From Euryarchaeota archaeon UBA433 (GTDB lineage: Archaea > Thermoplasmatota > Poseidoniia > Poseidoniales > Poseidoniaceae): a stretch of 11,477 nt of DNA. Positions 5,174 to 11,477 of this stretch are shown here, in pieces. Both the position numbers and the translations under genes were made by a program. Location of the stretch: contig DAFX01000078.1 in assembly GCA_002495535.1 (NCBI GenBank), forward strand, positions 15,732 to 27,208, given 5' to 3'. The notes below the pieces were generated by a model that saw only the letters and a list, made by a program, of their open reading frames with translations, searched no databases and had not been told where the DNA came from. How positions within the stretch are numbered: position 1 is the first letter of the stretch; each line of letters begins with the position of its first letter.

Positions 5174-8100
5174 AAAGAAGATCGTCCAAGAACGAAGTGT
5201 CAATCGTGTTAGCGGGCTTGCTCGGGGCGGCGCCAAGATCGCTTAGAAGGTCGTTGTTTTGAGCAGGTTGCATAACTGGTTGACTTGCTTGGTAAGCTGG
5301 TCGGCCGTAGATGTCCTGTTGTTCTGGGGCGTACATGTTTGCTGCGGGTGCAGCAGGTGCAGGTTGCGTTGGCGGTGCGACAGGAGGGCTGGAGGCGGGG
5401 GTTGAGTCGCCCCAACCTTGGTCGTCTTGAATGCCCCAAGTTGCCTCTTGAAGTTCCCAAGATTTCGACCGGCTGCGCTGGTTCCCTCGTGTCCGAACAA
5501 CTGCGATGAACAATATGATTGCAGTGAAGAATAAGCCAGCTGCCAACAAGTTTGGAGTTGTCAATAACGAAGAGAAGTCAGTGCCGTCATTTGAATCGGT
5601 TCCTTCGCCACCCTGGTTGTTGTTCGCTTGGAACGCATCCAGCATTAGGGGCTTGAGGGCCTGCTTCTCAAACAGGTCATCCTGAAGAGTGACCCCAACA
5701 TACCACGCGCTTGCATTTGTGAGTTCGGGGTATGTTTCAGCGGTGATGAGGAATGAATTGGAGGATTGAACATCAGCCAACCACGTTGCTTCAAGGGTTG
5801 TTGAGAATTCTTCCTCGGCGATGTAAACGACATAACTTTGTACGGATTCATCGCTTGATAGGGTCCACGTGACGAGGATGTTCGTTTCATCAACCCAGGA
5901 CAGAGCAATACCGCCAACATCTGGTAGGTAATCTCCCAGGGCGTCCACTCCATCGTCAACAGATTGTGCCGAGGCCGATACCAGATCGCTGGTCAGAGCG
6001 TTTCCTGAGGTATCTCTTACCACGACAACAGCCCAGATTTCTTGTCCAGGAATGACTGGGGTATCACCAGCGACCAAATCGATGGTGAGTGGCAGTTCTG
6101 GTGAGCGGTCAAGCGTAGCAATTGGTGTGCTTGGACCAAGGGTGCCAACACCAACGCTGGTGAACGACCAGGTTGCCGCATAGACTTCGTAAGACCCCAC
6201 GTCGCTGGCATCACTCAAATCAAAGTCAAGGAGGAGAGCGCTTCCGTCATCCGCTGGGCGGTCGAACAGTTCAATTGTTTCGAGGCGGGCAGGAGGTTCG
6301 ACATCCTGTTCGTTATCGATCGGAGTAACTGTTGCCTGAACAAGGTCGGTAAGGTGCACGTTTCCTGCAAGGTCGTGAACGGTGACCACGACATAGAGTT
6401 CAACATCAGGCCGGATCAAGTCAGGGGTTGCTGTGGACAAGTCCATCATGCCACCTGTGCCGCTGTACAATGCGGTTGAGATTGTGATTTCGATTGGATT
6501 AAACGATTCATCCACCCATTGCTTGTTGATTTTCAGACAGCCACAACGGGCAGGGTCTTCACCAAAGGCAGCCCATGCCACAGAAAGGTCTTGCAGTGGC
6601 TGGTCGGCAACCCAAACGGTGTAGTGAGAGAAATCATCTGCATCAGAAATGGACCACAACACATCGATGGATGTACCATCGTCGTTGGGATGGTCAAAGG
6701 CTTGAACGGTTGCAATTCGATCGGGTGTTGTGCCACTGCCAGCCGTGTTGCGCAACGGAATTACACTGACGAAATCAACATCCTCCAAATTTGCATTCAA
6801 CCAGTCATCGAACGCAACGATGCCAACATAGTACATTTGTCCATCTTGAAGGGCAACACCATCCATGCTTGTGACGGTGACCGAAGTTTCTGTGCAGTCA
6901 TCAACGATTTTTGCTTCGGTAAAGTCCCCGTTCTCGATGGATGTTGTTGCTGGGAGGGAAGCATCTGCGTTCAGCCATTCGAGCATGTAAATCACATAGA
7001 ACGTACAGTCTTCAGCAGGGTTTTCATCCCATGAAACGGTGATTCTTCCACCGTCGTCATCCGGTGTGTCAATCGCTTGGACGTTTTCCATCTTCGGAGG
7101 AGCAGTGTTGTCATTGAGACCTCCAGTTGGAACAAATGGCCCAACGATCAACGGGTTCATCATGTCCTCCTGTCCGGCTTCGTCGACACAAGTGAGTCCA
7201 AGCCAGTAGGGTTGGCCTGGAGAAAGGGAGAGCACGGTTGAATTGCCTTCCATCTTCATGACTTCAGATTCAGGTGATAGCCCGAGCACATCGGTCATTG
7301 GTTGGGTTGAGGCGTAAATGTTGGTTTGAAGCAAATCGAGACTTGTGCATCGTGCCCACTCCACATCGAGATCACCATCTTCTCCGCCTTCATGCGGTCC
7401 AGCGGTGGCCCATATTGGTGGGAGAGGTACTTCGTCGCTCGGCGAGGCTGGGCCAAGCACTGGCGAAGGAATGCCTAAACGCCCATCATCGTATTCGACA
7501 ACCACAACCGCATAATATTCCACCCCGTCGATGAGTGGTACACCGTTTGCAGTGGTGACTTCACTGGAAAGTCTGCTGTGCAAAGAGACGGCCTTATCGA
7601 CAGTTCGAGTGCTCAGATAATCCGCATCGATGGTGCCATCCAAGCGCCACACAGGTCCTTCATTGACATAGACGAGATATCGAGCAAAGTCATCGTCGTG
7701 GACAAGGGTCCAATCGGCCATCAGCGCTCCACCACCATCGTCTGGTCGATCGACCAAATCAGTGAGCGCAATTGGTGTCTCAGTCTTGACATAATCATAG
7801 ATGAGGCGCACATGCATCGAACCGTTTGCAGGAGAGCGGAGGGTCAACTGAACAAATTGAGTCCCATTGACGATGACACCATTATCCACAGCCATTTGCA
7901 TGGTGGTTTCAAAATCCGGGTTGTTGTTGAGTTCAATCGTAGCGTTGTACTTGAGGCTGACCGACTTTGCCCAAGTGGCTGCGTAGCCAACGGGGGAGGT
8001 AAAGGCCAGGGGTACCGTTTGGAAGAGGATGCCATTGGTGCCAGCAACCCCCATTGTCGGATCGAGGGCTACTGTGTTGGATAGATTTGCAAGTTGAATG

Positions 8101-11100
8101 GCCATACCGGGGTGTGTCATTTCACTGATGTCAAGCGATTCTAGATTGAAGCCGACATTCAGCGGGTTTGCTTTCCGGAGCGTAAACCGGTCCATGTCTG
8201 CGTATTGTGCGTTATTTTCAAAGCCGAACAATCCTATGTCGCCCGTAGTCAACCAAATTGCGTCAGCAGAGATTGTACCACCTGTAAGATCGGTTTGTTG
8301 GAATATCTTGATGGTGGCGTGAGTCGGTGTGCGGGCACTCAATATGGAGGCTCCATTTTGCCCGATGACGAGAACATGATCACCATTGCTGACCATTTTT
8401 TGCACCGGCCACCCAGCAACCTGGTAGGAAGGTACGCCATCTTCAAACTGGTCCAATTGACCGTTGTAATGCGTCATTGGGCCAACGTCTGTAGCAATGT
8501 GCAGCCCCCACCAGTCAGATGCGAGTGCATCGATGGTATTGGAAGGCAACTGATCGAATTTGTGCCATTCAATAGCTCCTGAAGATGTCTCCACGGCCGT
8601 GACTCCTGGACGTTCAGCCCCGGCACCGTCATGGCCGATGTAGAGTGTTGTTACCGTGGTTGTTGTGCCAGTGTTGTCGGTGGTGGTCACAGTGGTCGTT
8701 GTCAGGGATTGTGCTGAGGTTGCCATCAATCCGGTGCCGCTTGAATACAATGTGGTCGCGTTGGTGAGCGTGTCCATCTTGACGGTGCCTGCAGCGGTTG
8801 CCATCCACAAATCTGTACCAATCATCTGTATGTCTTCAACGACATTGGTTGGCAAGCCATCGCTTGTTGTCAACGGATTGATCCAATCTGCAGCGCTGTA
8901 ATCCCATCGGCCAACACCTCCATCAGTTGCGATGTAAAGTATTGTACTTGAGTCTGCAAAGGCATTGATTGAGTTGGATGGAAGGCCCCCGAGAAGTTTA
9001 CCATTTCCAAATCCAGTGGTAAGGTCGTAGAGTTGCACTCCAGCAGCTGAACCAGAACTTCCTTGTAGACCAATGACGAGCGTATTTCCGTCTAAGAATA
9101 AACCATCCATGTTTGAGTGGAGTCCACCATTAAGTCGCATCACCATACCGTTGAGGGTGTCGAGTTTGTACAACCCAGTTGGCGTGGTTGTGATGTAAAG
9201 ATCGGTACCGATGAGTTCCATATCCTTGGCAACACTGTTCGCCGTCATTGTCCAACCTTGTTGCCATTCAATCGTACCGTCTGCTTGGCGTTCGCCCTGC
9301 AGCAGGCCAGCACCAGCGGAGGCACCGTTTTGCCCGAAGCCTTGACTTGCCCCTTCAGTTGCAACCCAGAGATGCGTCGAGTTTCCAGCCATGGTCGTGA
9401 CTTGACCGCTGACAAGGCCAGGGAAATCGAGGAGCGTGTTTTGGCCTAGTGAACTGATCGTGTCGACATGGCTGTAGCCAGAAGAACCACCGGCTTGGCC
9501 GATGAGCCATTCACTTCCAAGCCATTGGAAAGATGTAACAGAGGACCCTTGACCGTTGAAATTGACTTGTGCAGTCGAAGAGCCTGAAGTCGCGACAGCA
9601 CTGTAGCCGCCGCCGATGACATTGTCGCCTGATGTGCCGATGCCGTGCCCGAGGACGAGCATGCCATTGGCGTAGTCAATCGCATCCCACCAAACTCGAT
9701 CGCTTGGCAAATTGTTGTTGACCGTCGTGATAGGATTCAGCCAGGAACTGCTGGGGTAACTGTATTTCTTAACATCTGCTTGATCGTCATAAAATGAGAC
9801 ATACAGCGTATCTGTTCCATCACAAGCAACCCCTGAAACTTCGCCGTAGTTGTCATTCCAGTCGCTTGTCGTGAAGGTGCCAAGGAATGAGTCGTTGGCC
9901 ATATCGAAGCGTGCGACACCGCCATTATTGGCATAAATTCCAATGTGCAGGAGTCCAGCGCATTCTGTCATGGTTATTGGATAACCGTTTGGAATGCCGT
10001 TTTGACCCGTTGAGTAATCGTTCCAGGTTGTTCCATCCCAGTGAGAAATCGCACCGTTTCTAAACTGTCCAAAGCCATTGACTTCACCGCCGCCCACGAC
10101 AAGATTGGTACCATCTGTCCACAATTCGTAAATTTGTTCACCAGCGTTGTTAGGGAGTCCAGAGCCTTCAGTCCATGTGCTGAGCCATTGCCCCGCCGCC
10201 TCGTCATAGCGAGCGACACCGTCTTCTGTAGCGAAGAGCACTTCACCATCGAATTCAATGATTTCCCTAATAGGGAACTCAAGATCATCTTCACCCCAAG
10301 AGCCGAGTTCGGTGCCATTTCCATCCATGTATTCAAGGGAGTTTTCACCCCACGAGACCCACATGTTGCCAGTTGAGGATTGGTATGCGGTTACGCGATC
10401 CACTTGACCAATTGGAAGGATGTTTGTGCCCCAAGAGCCGTTGGTGGTGTTGAATTGTGCGATGCCACCGGAACCGTCGACTTCCCACCAATTCTGAGAA
10501 GCAACGCTGATCATGATGACATCGTCTATCAAACTCATGCCGTTGACGTCGCCATTGTTCTGGTCAAGCTGCGAACCGGCGTCCAATGAAGAGAGCGAAG
10601 CGTAATTTGCGACGTCTATTCTGTACAGATTGTCACTGCTGGCACGGTCGTTGTAGTACATCACATTGCCCAGGATGATCATGTCATGGGGGTCACCGTT
10701 TCCAGCAAACAGTGAACTTGTCTTTTCGATGTCAAATACTTCAGCACCGGTCGTGGTGTTGAGGAGTTGGAACCCATCGTCACCACCAATCCAAATTTGA
10801 CCGGGATTGATGTCTGCTACAAGGCCGGTAAGGTCACCATTGCCTCCATCCAGAACATTGTCTTCTGTCCATGGTGTAAGCCACGCATTGTTCGGCATGT
10901 CATAGCGAGCCACCCCAATTCCGTTGAGGCCGATGTATGCAATATCCCCTATGACCACTACTGGAGCGTTGTTCGTTTGCTCACCTGCGGTCCATTCCCC
11001 GACCACATCGAATGGCGAGATGGTGATGATGCCAACACCTGAATTTGTTCCACCAAACAAGTAGGTGTTTGAGACGCCAACACCCACAGAATAGGTTGCC

Positions 11101-11477
11101 CAATTTGGCATCCCGTCATAGACATTCAAACACTCTTCAATGTCGATGGTTGAGGTTGGGAATTCACAGACACCAATGTTGGTTGCCGCATATACATTTG
11201 ATCCCACGACGACGAAATCAAAGAATTGTTGCGGGCGTTCATCCCATTGACGCCCGATTTGGAACGAAGTGGAACTGGAAGTGCTCTCCTCCCATTCAAT
11301 CGCACCATTGTTCGTGCCGATGTAGAGGAGGTTGCCGTTTGCTTCGAGCGAATAGATGTTGTCTGATGGTAAGACCTCAGTTGAACTGCCGCCACCGGTA
11401 TTGCTGGATTCGGTAAGTGGAAGAAGAATTTCATTGGTGGAAAGGTCCTTGCGTGCCACACCATAGCCTGGAATTCC
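5172..11477 (-). CDS. Giant secreted or surface-anchored protein: beta-propeller repeats, FN3-like modules, C-terminal membrane anchor (5' end outside window)
   Basis: At least 2,101 residues are visible and the frame stays open to the window edge. The GTG at 11459 is the Val of a GVARKD repeat motif, not a start. Numbering from that codon, residues 1 to about 1040 are propeller-like repeats: short beta segments with LYIGT, LWVAT or LYIAT strands, GVARYD turns and GLPxN loops, resembling sensor-type (Reg_prop/YVTN-like) propellers. Residues about 1045-1230 form a beta-rich domain I do not recognise. Six FN3-like modules occupy about 1237-1943. A membrane helix lies at about 1969-1988, followed by the basic RTRGNQRSRSK stop-transfer and a tail of about 100 residues ending SFLDDLL. 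Topology is thus outside-facing N terminus with a cytoplasmic tail, and a signal peptide is expected beyond the window. Acidic and Asn/Thr-rich composition, many NxS/T sequons and paired cysteines fit an extracellular archaeal surface protein. No catalytic motif is visible. Its role could be adhesion, polymer binding or S-layer association. It is transcribed directly before pabC. Confidence 0.9.
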   Translation of the reverse strand, partial: GIPGYGVARKDLSTNEILLPLTESSNTGGGSSTEVLPSDNIYSLEANGNLLYIGTNNGAIEWEESTSSSTSFQIGRQWDERPQQFFDFVVVGSNVYAATNIGVCEFPTSTIDIEECLNVYDGMPNWATYSVGVGVSNTYLFGGTNSGVGIITISPFDVVGEWTAGEQTNNAPVVVIGDIAYIGLNGIGVARYDMPNNAWLTPWTEDNVLDGGNGDLTGLVADINPGQIWIGGDDGFQLLNTTTGAEVFDIEKTSSLFAGNGDPHDMIILGNVMYYNDRASSDNLYRIDVANYASLSSLDAGSQLDQNNGDVNGMSLIDDVIMISVASQNWWEVDGSGGIAQFNTTNGSWGTNILPIGQVDRVTAYQSSTGNMWVSWGENSLEYMDGNGTELGSWGEDDLEFPIREIIEFDGEVLFATEDGVARYDEAAGQWLSTWTEGSGLPNNAGEQIYELWTDGTNLVVGGGEVNGFGQFRNGAISHWDGTTWNDYSTGQNGIPNGYPITMTECAGLLHIGIYANNGGVARFDMANDSFLGTFTTSDWNDNYGEVSGVACDGTDTLYVSFYDDQADVKKYSYPSSSWLNPITTVNNNLPSDRVWWDAIDYANGMLVLGHGIGTSGDNVIGGGYSAVATSGSSTAQVNFNGQGSSVTSFQWLGSEWLIGQAGGSSGYSHVDTISSLGQNTLLDFPGLVSGQVTTMAGNSTHLWVATEGASQGFGQNGASAGAGLLQGERQADGTIEWQQGWTMTANSVAKDMELIGTDLYITTTPTGLYKLDTLNGMVMRLNGGLHSNMDGLFLDGNTLVIGLQGSSGSAAGVQLYDLTTGFGNGKLLGGLPSNSINAFADSSTILYIATDGGVGRWDYSAADWINPLTTSDGLPTNVVEDIQMIGTDLWMATAAGTVKMDTLTNATTLYSSGTGLMATSAQSLTTTTVTTTDNTGTTTTVTTLYIGHDGAGAERPGVTAVETSSGAIEWHKFDQLPSNTIDALASDWWGLHIATDVGPMTHYNGQLDQFEDGVPSYQVAGWPVQKMVSNGDHVLVIGQNGASILSARTPTHATIKIFQQTDLTGGTISADAIWLTTGDIGLFGFENNAQYADMDRFTLRKANPLNVGFNLESLDISEMTHPGMAIQLANLSNTVALDPTMGVAGTNGILFQTVPLAFTSPVGYAATWAKSVSLKYNATIELNNNPDFETTMQMAVDNGVIVNGTQFVQLTLRSPANGSMHVRLIYDYVKTETPIALTDLVDRPDDGGGALMADWTLVHDDDFARYLVYVNEGPVWRLDGTIDADYLSTRTVDKAVSLHSRLSSEVTTANGVPLIDGVEYYAVVVVEYDDGRLGIPSPVLGPASPSDEVPLPPIWATAGPHEGGEDGDLDVEWARCTSLDLLQTNIYASTQPMTDVLGLSPESEVMKMEGNSTVLSLSPGQPYWLGLTCVDEAGQEDMMNPLIVGPFVPTGGLNDNTAPPKMENVQAIDTPDDDGGRITVSWDENPAEDCTFYVIYMLEWLNADASLPATTSIENGDFTEAKIVDDCTETSVTVTSMDGVALQDGQMYYVGIVAFDDWLNANLEDVDFVSVIPLRNTAGSGTTPDRIATVQAFDHPNDDGTSIDVLWSISDADDFSHYTVWVADQPLQDLSVAWAAFGEDPARCGCLKINKQWVDESFNPIEITISTALYSGTGGMMDLSTATPDLIRPDVELYVVVTVHDLAGNVHLTDLVQATVTPIDNEQDVEPPARLETIELFDRPADDGSALLLDFDLSDASDVGSYEVYAATWSFTSVGVGTLGPSTPIATLDRSPELPLTIDLVAGDTPVIPGQEIWAVVVVRDTSGNALTSDLVSASAQSVDDGVDALGDYLPDVGGIALSWVDETNILVTWTLSSDESVQSYVVYIAEEEFSTTLEATWLADVQSSNSFLITAETYPELTNASAWYVGVTLQDDLFEKQALKPLMLDAFQANNNQGGEGTDSNDGTDFSSLLTTPNLLAAGLFFTAIILFIAVVRTRGNQRSRSKSWELQEATWGIQDDQGWGDSTPASSPPVAPPTQPAPAAPAANMYAPEQQDIYGRPAYQASQPVMQPAQNNDLLSDLGAAPSKPANTIDTSFLDDLL
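5175..5555 (-). other. Membrane anchor and cytoplasmic tail of the giant protein
   Basis: Bases 5496-5555 encode the hydrophobic helix (about residues 1969-1988, core LLAAGLFFTAIILFIAVV). The following RTRGNQRSRSKSW stretch is strongly basic, setting the inside face by the positive-inside rule. The tail (5175-5495) has a Trp-containing acidic segment with three tryptophans (SWEL, ATWGI, GWGD). A Pro/Ala/Gln-rich segment follows, and the end carries two leucine-acidic clusters, NDLLSDL and SFLDDLL. Such tails probably bind an inner-face partner. This is inference. Confidence 0.7.
5631..7751 (-). repeat. Six tandem FN3-like modules within the giant protein
   Basis: Each module opens with a variant of D-x-P-x-DDGG, then a strand ending in Trp or Phe, an acidic turn, and Y-x-V-Y. 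Examples are DRPDDGGGAL (1237), TPDDDGGRITVSW (1465), HPNDDGTSIDVLW (1590) and RPADDGSALLLDF (1734). Modules begin near residues 1237, 1354, 1463, 1588, 1732 and 1845, spaced 109-144 residues apart. The second and sixth are degenerate at the opening motif. Possible intra-module disulfides are C1371-C1424 in module 2 and C1485-C1522 in module 3. Module 4 has an insertion with CGC at 1639-1641. The modules probably form a stalk between the propellers and the membrane. Confidence 0.72.
7770..8327 (-). other. Unrecognised beta-rich domain between propellers and FN3-like stalk
   Basis: Residues about 1045-1230 of the giant protein lack both the propeller signature (GVARYD, LYIGT, GLPxN) and the FN3-like opening motif. 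They contain alternating short hydrophobic strands, DMDRFTLRK near 1088-1096, and an Asn/Thr-rich stretch with sequons NAT, NGT and NGS between 1172 and 1214. The look is of a jelly-roll or carbohydrate-binding-type beta sandwich, but no diagnostic residue is visible. A fold search is needed to name it. Confidence 0.5.
8337..11477 (-). repeat. Beta-propeller repeat region of the giant protein
   Basis: The encoded region (residues 1 to about 1040 and onwards upstream) is built of repeats of roughly 40-60 residues. They share LYIGT/LWVAT/LYIAT strands followed by GG[VI]xR[YFW]D, a Trp a few residues later, then [WL]T and G[LN]PxN. GV[AG]R motifs occur at residues 1, 182, 414, 514 and 848, encoded near 11459, 10916, 10220, 9920 and 8918. 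The copies at 10899-10916 and 10203-10220 differ at only two of 18 bases. The length is enough for two or three propellers of six to eight blades. The exact number of blades cannot be settled by eye. Confidence 0.72.
8646..8702 (-). repeat. Threonine-rich low-complexity insertion in a propeller blade
   Basis: Residues 920-938 contain 14 threonines out of 19, interrupted by Val, Asp, Asn and Gly. The matching DNA is a run of ACC/ACA/ACG/ACT codons, rich in GTT and GTG on the plus strand. The stretch sits just before an LYIGHDG strand and so looks like a loop inserted in a blade. Threonine-rich stretches on archaeal surface proteins are often O-glycosylated; here that is inference. Confidence 0.7.

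Noticed and set aside
7578..8084. Open frame of 168 codons antisense to the giant gene
   Set aside because: The opposite strand carries continuous coding sequence with clear repeat structure, and no ribosome binding site or recognisable domain supports this frame.
11457..11459. GTG at 11459 as the start of the giant gene
   Set aside because: The frame continues to the window edge. This codon is the Val inside a G-V-A-R repeat motif that recurs in the protein, and no signal peptide follows it.

Overview
The window most resembles a planktonic euryarchaeon of the Marine Group II/III kind (Candidatus Poseidoniales or relatives). This assignment is inferred from gene content; there is no rRNA gene to confirm it. 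Three things support it. The GTPase belongs to the archaeal branch of the Obg/YchF family, with a CxC cysteine cluster, an NKxD motif and a C-terminal TGS domain. A giant surface protein combines beta-propeller repeats and FN3-like modules with one C-terminal membrane anchor and a Pro/Ala/Gln-rich cytoplasmic tail. The genes are very tightly packed, with GAGG ribosome binding sites and GTGA stop/start overlaps. No rRNA, tRNA, CRISPR array, insertion sequence or phage gene is visible, and no gap between genes exceeds 37 bases.

Left part, plus strand (1-1724): the 3' end of a gene cut by the window edge encodes a protein ending in a pair of canonical EF-hands. Its stop codon overlaps the GTG start of a YchF/Obg-like GTPase with a TGS domain. 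The two genes look co-transcribed and perhaps translationally coupled.

Right part, minus strand (11477 down to 1725): four genes in one apparent operon. In order of transcription they are: (i) a giant secreted or surface protein of at least 2,100 residues, whose 5' end lies outside the window; (ii) after 9 bases, a class IV PLP aminotransferase-fold protein, probably aminodeoxychorismate lyase (PabC); (iii) overlapping it by 4 bases, a fused aminodeoxychorismate synthase with PabB at the N terminus and PabA at the C terminus; (iv) after 37 bases, a 128-residue membrane protein with a four-cysteine zinc-ribbon-like head. The last gene meets the GTPase gene tail to tail with no intervening base.

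Together the PabB-PabA fusion and PabC would convert chorismate plus glutamine to p-aminobenzoate, the precursor of folate-type or pterin C1 carriers. The giant protein has no obvious biochemical link to this pathway, and the pairing may simply reflect compact gene packing. I see no clear undescribed defence or mobile system. The most unusual points are the giant propeller/FN3 protein heading a pABA operon, the PabB-before-PabA fusion order, a divergent PabC active site, and the EF-hand protein coupled to the GTPase.
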